A DNA stretch of 64,000 nucleotides from Anaeramoeba flamelloides (GCA_027625915.1 JANTQA010000042.1:1252001-1316000); one strand, 5' to 3'. Shown: positions 21,901 to 33,529, numbered from the stretch's first letter. A program made the numbers and translations. The notes: generated by a model from the letters alone, not told the origin.

Positions 21901-24477
21901 AGATTGTGGTCAATAAATATGGATAAGATCTAAAAAAGTTTGGTAATATGTTTGTGTTTGTGATCTAACAGGTTATTGAAAACAAAAATATTTTTTTGAG
22001 TGTATTAAAAAAAATCAAAGAAACCTAATTTTGATTTGACTTGAGGTAAAAAATTTATAATTCCTTTAAATTTTGAAGATCCTCAAGATTGTTCATTGAA
22101 AGGTTTTCCAGAATATTTTCATTGTTTATATCCCTTAGCTGACAAAATCGACTATTGATGATTTTCAAAATTTTTGACAGTGTTCGATCTTGGGAAGATA
22201 AGCAATATGAAAAAATTTTGTGGAATTGTAATAATCAATTCAGTTACTATATAGGATTACTTTAGTAAAATTTATTAACTTTGTTTGAAAAAAACATAAC
22301 CCACATCTTTTATTGCAGGTTTTTAAAAGGTTTTTTTTGCTATGAAATTACAAACAATCAGATCAATTACTCAAGAGAGAAAGAATCATTTCAGTAAATT
22401 ATTTTTTCTTTTTTTTGTTATTACAACCATCCCAGCTCTACCATGAAAAGTTATAAGTTACACAGAGATTAATTTTCTCTTATAAAAATATGTTTTATGA
22501 AATAGAAAATTCAAATTCTATCAGATATCATAAAATAAAATCTTCAATTTCTGTTACATCATTCAGAAGAGAAATTTTTTTTTTTGTTAAATAAAGACAA
22601 AAATTGAATTTCAAAAGTTTAGAAATCAAAAAAATTACAGAAATCACAGAAACTTGAAAATTATTTTTCGATCTTTGTTTTTAAATTATTTAAGTACTAC
22701 TTTCCTACCTAGGAGGGTATTTAGTTATTGTGATATTTTGCATTCACTTTTAAATTGTTTAGCCCTGCGAATTTTTCCAATTCTGTGAAATTGAAGATCC
22801 GCGTCAATGTAAGTTTTTTTTATGTATTTGTTTGTGTATTATGAAAACAAAAAATTTGATACAGCAATTTTAAAAAAGTGAGGAGTTTTTTTTAGAGATT
22901 ATCTGAACGAAATTTTTTGAAGTTTTTAATTGTAATAAAGTGAGGACTGTTTATTTTTTATGATTTTGTCAGAATTAAACCTTTTTAAAAGTTTTATGTT
23001 TTAATAAAAAGTGAAAACTTTGTTGAAAAAATAGTGCTTTCCTTCATACCCCAGCACCTACACTACATTTAATTCCTGGTACTTCACATTATTAAATAGA
23101 AAACTTTCCCACATTTAAAGACTGAGTTCCCCTTTTATTAAAATAGAAAACTTTTAGAGATTTTATTCTAAAAAAGTTTTCACTTTTTAAAATAGAAAAC
23201 TTGATAAAAGTTTCATAAAATTCTTCAGTTTATTAAAACAAAAAACTTACAAAAAGGTTTTAATTCTAACAAGTCTTCACTTTTTTTAACAAGAAAACCT
23301 CAAAAAAGTTTTAAAAAGTTCTCACATTTCTAAAATGTCTGTGTTATTTATTTTTTGTTTTTAATTACCGCGAAATAATAAGAAAACTAATTGGTATGAA
23401 AAAAAGTTTTCACTTTTTTAAAACTGCAGTAATAAACTTGCAAAAGGTTTTAAAAAAGTCCACATTACTATTATTTGAATTACAAACGGGAAAAATTTTC
23501 ACTTTATTTTCAATTTCCTTTTTCAAACACAGACACAAAACTACAACCTACTTTTTTGAGAATTCAATTTACTCAAGAAAAATATGGAAAAGGTTGTGAA
23601 AATTTTTTCCCGTTTATAATAAAAATGACAGTATATTAAAAAATAAAACCTGAAAAAAAGTTTTAGTTCAGATAATCTCTAAAAAAAACTCCTCACGTTT
23701 TTTAAATTGCATTATCAGATTTTTTTTTACTTCTATAATAAATTTGATGGTTTATGATAAGCTTTCAAAACCAATTTATGGGTTTGTCATACAAAATAAA
23801 ATTTTAACATTGAAAACCAATATCATTATCTTATGAATTTTCATGGTAGAGCTGAAATGGCTGTAACCAAAATTAAATATAAGAAGTATAAGTTGTGTTA
23901 CTCTTTTTAAAATTAAGAAAACCAAAAATTGAAATAAAAGAAAGCTTGAATCATGAAAAAAAGTTCTTTGGTGGTCAAAAAAAAAAAAAAAAAAGAAAAA
24001 ATAAAAAAAAAATAATCTTAATAAAGGATGAATTGTTTTTTCGACTTACAAGACGATTGATTTAAAAATTCATTTTGATCACCACTTTGTAATTGATTAA
24101 AATCTTGTATTTCATCCATTTTTTCATCCCCAGAAGAAGATCCGATCGATGATTCATCTTCATTTTGTATTATTTTCACATAGCTGTTTAAAAAGAAAGA
24201 TTAATAGGAAAAGAAAAATATAAAATAAAAGGAACATATTATTTCAAATTAAAACACAAAGAGAAAAGCACAAAAGAAAAGGGAAAGGGTAAATTGGATT
24301 GAAAACAAACTTTCCAGGAAATAGCCCTTCTTTGCATAAAGGATCGTCTTTTAAAAAGCCTGTCCACCATCCACTTTCCTCATCTTTTTGGGTGATTAGA
24401 ATTTCGTCTCCCTCTTCAAATGGTAGTTCGTTTGTTTCTTTTGTTTCGTTATCATAAATAGCAACTGCTTTTAACAT
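18974..24477 (-). CDS. SNX9-type sorting nexin (SH3-PX-BAR), five exons
   Basis: Exons on the minus strand are 24477-24311, 24183-24050, 21352-21171, 20160-19540 and 19387-18974. They join to a 505-aa protein (SNX9 and SNX33 are about 570-600 aa). Residues 1-60 are an SH3 domain: AIYDNETKETNELPFEEGD, then GWWTGFL and GLFPGNYVKII. The Asn of GNY is created by the first splice. An acidic linker (about 61-120) follows. The PX domain (about 120-238) has RKWSDFVWL, a PPLLDL loop and a KISEHPVLSTSNIFNDFL helix; splice three fits exactly within it. The C-terminal 260 residues are Lys/Glu-rich helices ending in EKNEKLFQSIKPYI, as in BAR domains. Such proteins bind phosphoinositides, bend membrane and recruit dynamin and actin regulators during endocytosis and macropinocytosis. 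The WS for YS change in RRYSDF is minor. All introns are GT-AG. Confidence 0.88.
20161..21170 (-). other. 1010-bp intron 3 of the sorting nexin
   Basis: It runs from donor GTAAGT (21170) to acceptor AAAAAAAG (20161). It is dominated by the hairpin cluster 20385-20995. No coding frame was found. Confidence 0.8.
20385..20995. repeat. Hairpin cluster H1 (CCTAAC-type units)
   Basis: At least five successive inverted repeats are present. Examples: TTTAGAAATGTAAAGAAAAT against ATTTTCTTTACATTTC; AATTTAAAAGAATTGAGTGA against ACTCCATTCTTTTGCATTTT; GAAATAAACAGAAAATT against AATTTTCGGTTTATTTC; and CAGAATTCAAAAGAATAGAG against CTCTATTCTTTTGAATTCTG. Units are bounded by GTTAGGTTTTTT or AAAAAACCTAAC and spacers such as GGCACTCTACGATACTTTCC and GGCGCTCTACGATACTATAC. 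A second cluster of the same kind lies at 47365-47940. Both are inside introns. Confidence 0.8.
22421..23868. mobile_element. Long inverted-repeat DNA element, family D, 1.45 kb
   Basis: The outer ends TTACAACCATCCCAGCTCTA (left) and GTAGAGCTGAAATGGCTGTAA-type sequence (right) are inverted. A second, better pair lies inside: AGTGAGGAGTTTTTTTTAGA with GATTATCTGAAC at 22878-22910, against GTTCAGATAATC with TCTAAAAAAAACTCCTCAC at 23667-23697. Between them are repeated AAAGTTTTCACTTTTTAAAA-type blocks and the foldback 23466-23633. Related internal sequence occurs at 33530-33960 (reverse), 26510-26790, 42000-42200 and 56200-56400. There is no transposase frame. It resides in sorting-nexin intron 2. 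Confidence 0.6.
23466..23633. mobile_element. Foldback MITE, family C copy (nested in family D)
   Basis: TACTATTATTTGAATTACAA followed by ACGGGAAAAATTTTCAC is mirrored by GTGAAAATTTTTTCCCGTTT and ATGACAGTA. Arms are about 38 bp and total length about 168 bp. The same architecture occurs at 34144-34310 and 36089-36247. Confidence 0.65.
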
Positions 24478-25079
24478 TTTTAAATTTTAAATATTAAGGC
24501 GTTAAACAAAAAGATAAAAAATGTTCTTTGATGCATTTTTTTCAAACAAAGTTATTATACTGGAAGAACATTCATTTTTGATTTTTAATTACCCAAAGAA
24601 CCGTTGAGTATTTGTAAAGTTAATGTGTTTCAGAGAAATTTATTTGTTCTTAGAATAATTTTAATGTTGTGATTTTTTGATACAAAACAAAAACTCTAAA
24701 TTTCCTCTCTTCGGAAAACACAAAGATCAATAATAATAAATCATAAAGACACTAATTAATTTAGAATCAAAATCTTATTTGATGAACATACTTTTAATTG
24801 GATTGTCAAAACATTTATTCATGTCAAATAAAACCCTATTTCAGAATTATTTTTTGAATAATTATAAACTTTTAAGGGAGTAGCGACACCATAAGACATC
24901 ACTAAAATTTGAGAGAGATGAGATAAGAATATTTTATTTTAGTATCGTGTGATCGTAGATTCTCTAAAAATGTATTTTAAAAAAATTATTTGTGATTTTT
25001 TTTTTAATAATATTAAACAATAAACAAATAGAGAAACATATTGATAAAATAGTTTTGATTTTTTTTTTTTTCAAATTTT

Positions 25080-25619
25080 TGGAAATAAAATTAATTCCAA
25101 AAATTTGTTTACATTGTAAACAGTAGAAAAAATAGCAAATACCACACTTTTCATTCAATTTGGATATTATTTGATTTTAGTAACTATTTCGTTTTTTATC
25201 TTTTTTGTTTTATTTTCATTTCGGTTTTTTCGAGTACTTAATCTCTTTAGTTTTATCTATGAAATTTTTTCGATGGTTGATAGAATGTTAATGTTGAGTT
25301 TCTTAAATTGAAAAATCAATATACAATTGGTTGATGATATCTTATCCTTTGATCAATCTATCATTGTTGGTAAAATTTTAATAAATTTACCAATACATTT
25401 TTTGTTCTCACTCGTTTCATTATTTTGGACATATCAATTTTTGATTTTTTTGTTTTATATTGTTTTCTTTTATTTAGATGATAATTTTTACTTATAAAAA
25501 CATTAATACTATGTTCTAAATGTGTTTTTAATTTGGTATGGAAAAATATAATAAATTGAGTTTTTGTTTTCCTATTTTTGATTTTCTGACGTGTCAAAAT
25601 TTTTGAAATACAGTTTAGT
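25080..25619 (-). mobile_element. MITE family A copy 3 (reverse, about full length)
   Basis: Read on the minus strand it follows 5645-6179: ACCAATACATTTTTTGTTC and TTTGATCAATC at 25345-25410 are reverse complements of the conserved block. The TTTTATTTTCATTTC stretch matches the AAATGAAAATAAAA part. The right end, TCAAAATTTTTGAAATACAG, corresponds to one terminus; ATTCCAAAAATTTG near 25094 corresponds to the other. Confidence 0.65.
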
Positions 25620-26481
25620 TTTTTTTTTGGAAGAAGATAATTTTATATTCTTATATTAAAACTTATAGATATTTTTTAGTTTAAATTTTGATAGAATATA
25701 ATCATATTCACTTCTTCAATTCCACCAAATCCAACTATTTAAAATCCTAACAAGTAATGTTTTGGGATAATTATTATTTTTTGGCATCCTTCTAGTTATT
25801 TAAACCTCATTCATGTTTCCTTTTGTGTTTCTCGCGATTGTAATGTTGTTGTTCATATAGACAAAATCCATTAATCCAAAATTTCATTGATAAAAAAATA
25901 TTTCTAATTGCTTTATTGTTGTAATGATTAAAAAATTTAAAAATGAAGAAAAAATTACAAATGAAAAAATCAAATACGACAATAGAATGTTGAGATAAGG
26001 ATAAAAGATAAGTTATTCAACATTTGAAATACTATTTTTTACAATTCATCTCAATATTCTATTGTAGCAATTTCTTTGTGACTTTTGAAAAAAATTTTTA
26101 AAAAAATCTAATGAATGAAGTACTTTAATTAATAAAAATCAATGAGTTACAACCAAAGTAAAAAATGTTATTTTCTTATCTCTCTTCAAAATTGCAAAAA
26201 AGTAAAAAAAAATCCGTTACCATGACTACTCCCTTAAGGTTTACAATCACTGAAACAGGTAAAAAGATTGTTTTAGTATAATTGTAAGGTGAGTTGTTAT
26301 TTTGATTCTTAGGTGATATGTCTTTGACTTTGTATGAATTTTAATATTAGTAAAAAAATCTATTAAATTGTATTTTGAATTACCCAATATTTGATAATAA
26401 CTTTTTCAATTATTGTTGAGCAATTAACTTTTATCATAGAAATGTCCAACATTCATCTACATTACTGCCGTTCCTATTCTG

Positions 26482-26506
26482 CTATATATATATATATATA
26501 TATATA
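26482..26506. repeat. AT microsatellite
   Basis: An (AT)n run directly beside the family D-related fragment. Confidence 0.9.
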
Positions 26507-26509
26507 AGA

Positions 26510-26790
26510 CATAGAAATTAGTTGTCTATTATAAAATTGCTTTTTATGAAATAGAAAATTTAATTTCTATAATAAGATATCAATTTAAATTTCTCTGCAC
26601 CTTAAGACACATTTTTTTTTTTGGAATAAAAATTAACAAAAATTCAATTTCAAAAGGAAAGAAATCATGAAAACTTGAAAGTTAATTATGATCATTGTTT
26701 TTAAATAGTTTTTGCCTCTGATTTTTCCAATTTGGGAAATTGTAGATCTGCATTAATACAAGTTTTTTTATTAATTTAATGGTAAATTTC
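26510..26790 (+). repeat. Family D-related fragment
   Basis: Landmarks shared with 22490-22830 are TTTTATGAAATAGAAAATT, AATTTCAAAAG, AATCATGAAAACTTGAAA (AATCACAGAAACTTGAAA), TTTTTCCAATTTGGGAAATT (TTTTTCCAATTCTGTGAAATT) and GATCTGCATTAATACAAGTT (GATCCGCGTCAATGTAAGTT). Confidence 0.55.
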
Positions 26791-29700
26791 CAAAATCAAA
26801 AAAAGGATAATATTCCTTGTACTAAAAGGTGGGATAATTTTAATTTGAATTGTCTTTTTAAAACACAATATTTATGAAACTGTTTTAATATATAGAATCC
26901 TAACTGTTTTATTTATTCTTTATAATAAAAAAATTAATTTTTTGAATATGTTATTACATGAATAAAAGAGATTAATTTTTCTCATCTCGATTTTATCTAA
27001 TATTTTTTAGGTCGAATAAATTGCTATTTATTATTATTTTTTTGATTGAAAAAATCTTTTTCATAACTTCTTTAATCTCAACAAATTTTCCAAATGGAAT
27101 TAAACACATATAAATATATTTTATTATCTGAAAAATTATTGATGTCCTTTCTAAATTTTAGGGATTTTATTGAATCGGGACTTGATTTTTTTCTCAAAAA
27201 TAAGTATTATTTCTTTTTTCTCTTTTTTTCATTTGTAGGAAATATACTAATAGGTAAATTTTGTAATAAATATATTATTCCTTGATTCAATCAGTATTAA
27301 TATTAAACTTAATTTGGCATTTTCAATTAAGGAATACAGTCACTAACAAAGATGACTTTCTATAAAATGAAAAAAAACTATAATAGTTTTTTGGAATATG
27401 TTAAATATTTGATATTGGTGTGTTATACACCTGAAAATTGTTTAAAATTTTGAAATTAGCTTATAAAAAAATAGAAATAACCTCATCTATAACATTTTTG
27501 ATATAAAGTGAGAAAGATATAATATTTTTTTTTAGTTGATAATAGGTGTTATAAACATTTGTAAATTGTTGAATTAATGTTATATAGGAATCAATCGTAT
27601 TTGATAAAAGTCTATAAATTCTCACTTTTAAAAAACAGTAATAAAATAAAAAATATATAATGTATCTTGTTAAAAATATTTCACTATTAAAAAACCCCAA
27701 ATAAAACTGTTTCTAATTCTAAAATTATCATTAAAAAATATTTTTTAAATATATTCAAATTAATTTTTTTCATTTTTATTTTGAAGATTATCCTAAAAAT
27801 TAATGCTTACAAAGTTTAAGAATAAATGATTTATTTGGAATTGTATTTCATTTTTTTTTTCAAAATTAATTTTTATGATGATTTTCATATTATTAATTAC
27901 CGTCGAATCTCTTGAAATCTCAAATTTATGTTTGCTATTTTTTTTTTAAAAAAAGGCACCTATTTGTAAAAAAATTATATAGTGGGTTCCAAAAACGATT
28001 CGATTTTTCCAAACTAAAAGAATCACAAAAATTAAATTTTGGAATCATAAAAATAATATGATTCATATGGAATCAGTTTTTATTATTATTTATAACTTTT
28101 TAAAATTCCTTTTCGTAATAATTTTTCAAAAAAACCAATTATAATTTTATTCGAATTCATTAGATCACAAAAACTTGAAATTTTTATTTGTTATCAAAAC
28201 TAGATTAATAAAAAAAAAATATTCTGTTGGTTTCATTTCAAAGTAAAATGATTTACTTATAATGAATAAACATAAAAACTGTAAAATTGACCAAAAGATG
28301 ATTACAACTAAAATATAGAAAAGAAAAACCTCAAATATTTACTTTTTTGGAATATTAAATTTCTTTTGAATATTATAAAAAATAATATTAATTATTAAAT
28401 TTTGAGAATGATAGGATTCTATGAAAATTCAAATTGAAATAAGACATAAGTAGAGACTAATAATTGTAAATAAAAAAGAATCATTTCATTCCATAGAAAA
28501 AAAAGGAATTATTTAGGATTTTTTTCGAAAAAGAATCACAATGTGCACTCGATTTATATGCCGTTCGCTACAATTTTGGTGTTTTCTTTTTTTTTCTAAT
28601 TTCCAGTAAATGTCACTAAAATAATATTGACTCTTATGTTAATATTAAAAATTGAAATGCGAATTATAGATAAAATTAACTTATAAAGAAAAAATATTTC
28701 AAAGATAATACATCAAAACAAATTTTTACTTTTAGGTAGAAACATAATTGAAAATCTACTAATTTGGAATTGAATGAAGAGTTGCTTCTTGTAATTTGAA
28801 TTGGAAATGGTTAAATTTTTTAGATACTCTGTTTTTTGGATCATAAGAGATTTAAACACAATCGATTTGTTTCAAAAAAGGTAATGGTTTAATACACTAC
28901 AATTTTTCGAAAAAATAAGAAGGTATTGGTTTTTTCTGGTTTAATTTTTATTTTTTGGAAAACTACTATTTAAAATTCAAATTCTAAAGGATAGGACGTT
29001 ATTTTGTTTTAGAGTAAGAATATAAAACAGTTTTTAATTACTTCTTTTAAAGTAAAAAATTCTAAAAAAATTACATCTTAAAAAGACATCGGTGGTTTTG
29101 TTACTCATTTTCATTAATGAGATTAACTTTTTAAGATTATTTGTTCGTAAGTGGTTTTCAAAATTACAAGCATATACGAAAATAAAACGATTTGTAACTT
29201 GAATGATTGGTCTTATTTAGATTTTGTCTTTTTTTGGTCGAAGAAAAATACAAAAAGGAGAAATTTATTTTCTCAACTCATAGTAATGTTATTTTAATTT
29301 CACAATTAGTTTTTAAAATTATTTTGTTTTGGTGGTGTGAGTTCCACTCAGGACAGAAAATAAAGAAGTTTTATTTTAACAAGACAATAATCCAAATGGA
29401 AATATCACTTTTTACTTAAAATAAAAAGGTTTTCTTTATTTATTCAAATTTCCAAAAAAAATAATCGACTCTGAAATACTTATTGACTGATCTTTGAATT
29501 ATTTTGAATCTAAAAACTAAAAAATACTCAAATGTTGGAAATATTTTTATTTTTTTTCATTTTTTAGAAAAAGATTCTCGGGGTTTGTTGAGCTAAAATA
29601 GTGAACCAAGAGTTGGTTTTAAATAATATTCTAATAAAATTTAGATGATTATATATACTAAAACAAATTCAAAAAAAAAAAAAAAACATTATTACCGTAT

Positions 29701-30001
29701 CTTAAGGCATATATGAATAAATTATAATAAAAAAAAAATAATTGAATGATGAGAAAAAAAATAAAAAATATTTCTATTGTGGAATTAAGAAAAAAAAAAA
29801 AATAAGGAATTATTTCTGATCTTGACAACATTTTCAAATCAAATTAAAATTTTATAAAAAAAATATTTATTTCTAAAAATATGAATTCAAAAAAAAAAAA
29901 CAATAAAAATCAAAATAAAAATAAAATAAAAAAAAAGAACAAAACAAGAAACAAAGAAAGCAAAAACAGAAAAAGAAAAATGAAAGAAAGAAAGAAATCA
30001 A

Positions 30002-33000
30002 TTAATTTTTGGATTCTCTGGGTTCAATAATTAAACTTTGTTTATAAATATCTTTGGTATTATAGATTTTATTTGTATTTCGCAGTATCCAGTCTCTGAT
30101 TTGTGGCACCTCTTTAAAATAATAAGGTGTTTGCTGGAATTGTTGTATTTGTTTGATAATTTCGGAAGTTCTTCTAAACTTATCAAAATTAATTAATTCT
30201 GCTCTATTCATTGAGAGTATGGTATCTGGGTTTCCTTCGTCGACAAAAACCAAATCTGTCAAATACATTCCAACATAGGGCAAAGCCGGAGGATCAATTT
30301 TGGAAATCATCTCTCTCATCAATCTAAAATTATTTCTTCTATGTACAATTTCAGCGGTGTGTTTCCAAATCTGCTTGGATTTGTTTGATAAAAGTTCTTT
30401 CGTTTTCTTCAGCCTAAACACGGATGAGATATTTAGCCCCGCTGATATTTCCTGAATTGAATTGAAATTGCCGATTTTTTTGCATTGGTAGGCCAATTTA
30501 ATCAACTTGGTCATCAACTGTGCCCTCACCTTGACATTTTCTATTGAAACCATCTCTGTGGCTATCCAATTCGAAAGGCTATTGAAAAACTGTGTCATTT
30601 TAATAATGTTTGGTGCCAGTGTTTCTTTCTTTGTTTTCGTCCATGCTTGCTTCAGACACTCCTTGGGCTCTATTTTGCAATACAAATCAAATTCGATCAG
30701 CGTGAGCTGCCTGGCAAATTCGACATTATCTATTTCCAAGAGAGATAAATTATTCAAATCCTTGGGCAAAATTGGCTTTGGTATTTCGGTGTTAAAGGAC
30801 GTACTGTATTGTTTGGATTGTCTATAATCATATTTCTGGGGGTTGTTTAACATTTTTTTCAAAATGGCCTTGACCATTAAGCCTGATTTTTTCATATCAA
30901 CGTCTTTTAAAATGATGTTTTCAACGAATTCTTCCAAGCATTCGATTAAGAACGGATTCTTCGTAAAATCATGGAAATGGAATTTTAGCCAAGTGTGTAA
31001 CACCGTGATGATTCTTAATTTAATTGGCTTTGCTACCAATTCATTGAAATTCCCACATTGCTTTTCATTAAATTCAGTTGGTGGCTTGATTAGGTACCGT
31101 TCTTTTAACATTTCTAAAAACTTTACTGAATCAGTAAAATCGCGATATGTTAATAGAAATGTTTGTAAAAAGCTTGTGTTTGAACTCCTAATAGGCGTTA
31201 AATGTTCGACGAGGGCTTTCAATGTACCACCAATGATAACCATTTTTGTATTGCTTTTATGGTTTGATCCATTATTTTCATCATCTTTATTATTTTTATT
31301 ATTATTATTATTATTATTATCTGTGCTATTCTTTAAATGGTATTCCACAAGTAAATTTCCTGGATCGATTTGTTCGAATTGTTTAATAAAATTCCCGTTT
31401 TCTTTGAGTGTGTCTCTTAATATTAAATTGGATTTAACGATTGGCTGTCTTAATTTAATATCCCAGCATGCCCTATCACCATCATATGTGTTTAGGTTGT
31501 TTGTGGTGCTATTGTTATTGGGCTTTTTGTTAGCTGGTTGTGAGTATCTAAATAAAAATTGATTAGAAAACATATCGGACTGCTTTTCGATTTTTTTTGA
31601 TCTTTCCATTTGCTCTTCTTCGTTAAGGATCGGTACTGATTTAAAGATTCGGCGTACTTCTATTAATTTATAAAAGTGATAAACACTGGTTTGAAAATGA
31701 AGAATTTTTTCAATAATTTTGCCCATTTTGATAAATTTTCTTAAATTAATTAATCCATTTTGCTTGCCATTATTGTTGATGACGATGTTGGTGGTGTTGT
31801 TTTGTATAAAATCTGATTTTTTATATTTTATCAAAGAGATTTGATAGTTTAGCAAATCTAAGAAGGGAAGAGTTGGCAAATTCCCATCCTTGATTAATTC
31901 TCGGTATTTTTTATAACAATTCTGCTTGCTGGTTGCGCGCAATAATTTGCTAAGTATTCTTTTTGTTTCATTGCCAACAAGCTTCCAAGTGTCATCCAAT
32001 CGAGCGATCGGGTGGCTTTGCAGTCCTGCAACTGTCGCAAACAGGGCATTAAAATTCCGAATTTTCAATAACTCTAGGCCAACGTTACACCAGAGATCGA
32101 TCATATGAGCCCTCAAATCTGGTTTGTTGTTCGCCATGACACTCGAGACAATTAGATTAATCCAATTATGGAATTGGCTTATGTATTGATTTAAACTGTA
32201 GCCAACAAGATCCAATTGCTTCGGGTTGTCCCATTCACAGGCAATAAATTCCCTGATGGGGATTCTTGTAAACTGCTGGCAATCCATCAACGTGATCTGG
32301 CGCGCAATTTCTATTGCAGACAGATCGCCCAATTGCAATTTGTGCACTTCCTTCGGCACCTGGCAAACGGGGTAGCCAGTGGACGGCACCTCGCTTTTGT
32401 ATTTGTTGATCCGTGCGGATTCCTCCTGGTATTTGTTTTTGATTACAATTAAGATGATCCTTTTGCCGACTTTCTGGTTTGTGGGAAGAACGTGTTCTTT
32501 AACAAAGGGAACAACAACGGATTTGGTCCATTCCTGATCCTCCCGAAAGTCCTCCCTTTGGTAATCGATCCAAACTTCTAATAATTGAATTACCCTCTTC
32601 TTATTAGAATTACCTTTTAAATACCGATATTCTGTTTCAATTGCATTTTTTAAGATGCTTTCTTCAGTTTCTGGGACATAATGGAACCTCCTCACTAGGG
32701 CACCAAAAAATTGTTTCTTTGTCGTAAAAGTTGGATAGACCAATAAGAGCCTTTTGTATAACTTTATTGAGATCTTGGGTTCATAGACGAGCTTATCAAA
32801 CAGCACGTCAAATGTGCATTGCCTTATTTCAATCTCGTTTTTTTTCGTCATCCCAATTAAGCCAATCTTGGTTTTGTTTTCAGTTAATTCCCTCTTCATT
32901 AATTGATCGTTGAAAGAATGTAATGGTTTTTGAAACAAAAATTCTAAGGAATTTGGATCATATTCTTTTTCTTTTTCTTGTTGTTTTTCTTTTTCTTGTT

Positions 33001-33112
33001 GTTTTTCTTTTTCTTTTTCTTTTTCTTTTTCTTTTTCTTTTGGTATTTGCCCCTTTTCAAAGGTTTGTTTTATGTCTTGGGGTTGTTTATTATTTTCTAG
33101 TATCGACGACAT
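30002..33112 (-). CDS. Double Ras guanine-nucleotide exchange factor, 1036 aa
   Basis: A single exon from the ATG at 33112. After a KEKE/QQEKEK low-complexity stretch (about 25-50), two complete exchange cassettes follow. Cassette 1 has a RasGEF_N domain (about 94-212) and a CDC25-homology domain (about 262-520), with IEIARQITLMD, FNALFATVAGLQSHPIARL and a diverged LPTLPFLDLLNYQ. Cassette 2 has RasGEF_N (about 625-765, TFLLTYRDFTDS) and CDC25 (about 787-1015), with VEFARQLTLIE, FNSIQEISAGLN, PPALPYVGMYLTDLVFVDEG and INFDKFRRTSEIIKQIQQFQ. Cassette 2 is nearer the family consensus. RasGEFs open Ras-family GTPases to load GTP at membranes; no membrane anchor, DEP or CH domain is visible. The two cassettes are joined by an Asn-rich linker. 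Its codon use is less A/T-biased than that of the receptor kinase, and the frame has no interruption. Confidence 0.93.
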   Translation of the reverse strand: MSSILENNKQPQDIKQTFEKGQIPKEKEKEKEKEKEKQQEKEKQQEKEKEYDPNSLEFLFQKPLHSFNDQLMKRELTENKTKIGLIGMTKKNEIEIRQCTFDVLFDKLVYEPKISIKLYKRLLLVYPTFTTKKQFFGALVRRFHYVPETEESILKNAIETEYRYLKGNSNKKRVIQLLEVWIDYQREDFREDQEWTKSVVVPFVKEHVLPTNQKVGKRIILIVIKNKYQEESARINKYKSEVPSTGYPVCQVPKEVHKLQLGDLSAIEIARQITLMDCQQFTRIPIREFIACEWDNPKQLDLVGYSLNQYISQFHNWINLIVSSVMANNKPDLRAHMIDLWCNVGLELLKIRNFNALFATVAGLQSHPIARLDDTWKLVGNETKRILSKLLRATSKQNCYKKYRELIKDGNLPTLPFLDLLNYQISLIKYKKSDFIQNNTTNIVINNNGKQNGLINLRKFIKMGKIIEKILHFQTSVYHFYKLIEVRRIFKSVPILNEEEQMERSKKIEKQSDMFSNQFLFRYSQPANKKPNNNSTTNNLNTYDGDRACWDIKLRQPIVKSNLILRDTLKENGNFIKQFEQIDPGNLLVEYHLKNSTDNNNNNNNKNNKDDENNGSNHKSNTKMVIIGGTLKALVEHLTPIRSSNTSFLQTFLLTYRDFTDSVKFLEMLKERYLIKPPTEFNEKQCGNFNELVAKPIKLRIITVLHTWLKFHFHDFTKNPFLIECLEEFVENIILKDVDMKKSGLMVKAILKKMLNNPQKYDYRQSKQYSTSFNTEIPKPILPKDLNNLSLLEIDNVEFARQLTLIEFDLYCKIEPKECLKQAWTKTKKETLAPNIIKMTQFFNSLSNWIATEMVSIENVKVRAQLMTKLIKLAYQCKKIGNFNSIQEISAGLNISSVFRLKKTKELLSNKSKQIWKHTAEIVHRRNNFRLMREMISKIDPPALPYVGMYLTDLVFVDEGNPDTILSMNRAELINFDKFRRTSEIIKQIQQFQQTPYYFKEVPQIRDWILRNTNKIYNTKDIYKQSLIIEPRESKN

Positions 33113-33529
33113 TTGGATTAACTACTATCTCTTAAATATGTTGGTTGTTTTGTGAATGCTTGTTATTTGAGAGAAAAAGTTCAATTCACAAACAAAAAAA
33201 GAAAAAAAATGATTGCTCTTCGCAATTAACTATTCACATGGAAACGTTTGATCCTCTTTTTGTGAACTTGGTGTTAATTCTCCAAAAAAGAAATTAGTTT
33301 TAAAACAGTTTATTTTTTGTGCTTCTCTTGTTATTTTTACAAATTATCAGAGTTTACAAAAAATAACAAAAAAACTTAAATATTAGTTTTTCTGAAAGTA
33401 GCAAGATCTGAATTGTGTTTTGAGTTGATACCCATGTCACTGATTATAACATTTGTTGATTAAAATTAATTTTTTTGAAAGTCGATTATAAATCAAATTT
33501 TTTTGGGCAAAGTGTTGCTGTTCGAAAAT

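Larger units (their letters stand above)
21353..24049 (-). other. 2697-bp intron 2 of the sorting nexin
   Basis: It runs from donor GTAAGT (24049) to an acceptor preceded by T and A runs (AAAAAAAG at 21353). Most of it is the inverted-repeat element 22421-23868. No exon-like frame was found. Confidence 0.75.
24478..30001. other. 5.5-kb intergenic region
   Basis: It lies between the sorting-nexin start and the 3' end of the double RasGEF. It holds a reverse family A copy (25080-25619), family D-like sequence at 26510-26790 and an AT repeat at 26482-26506. No exon was recognised; short frames such as 27094-27285 are hydrophobic translations of T-rich DNA without family resemblance. Confidence 0.6.

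Noticed and set aside
25361-25597. 78-codon minus-strand frame suggestive of a basic protein
   Set aside because: It lies entirely within MITE family A copy 3, and the equivalent frame is not open in the other copies.
27094-27285. Hydrophobic 63-codon frame that could be a small membrane protein
   Set aside because: The composition is that of random T-rich DNA; no paralogue or splice partner was recognised.
30507-33135. Several plus-strand frames of 60-239 codons
   Set aside because: All lie opposite the double RasGEF coding frame and have no domain features.
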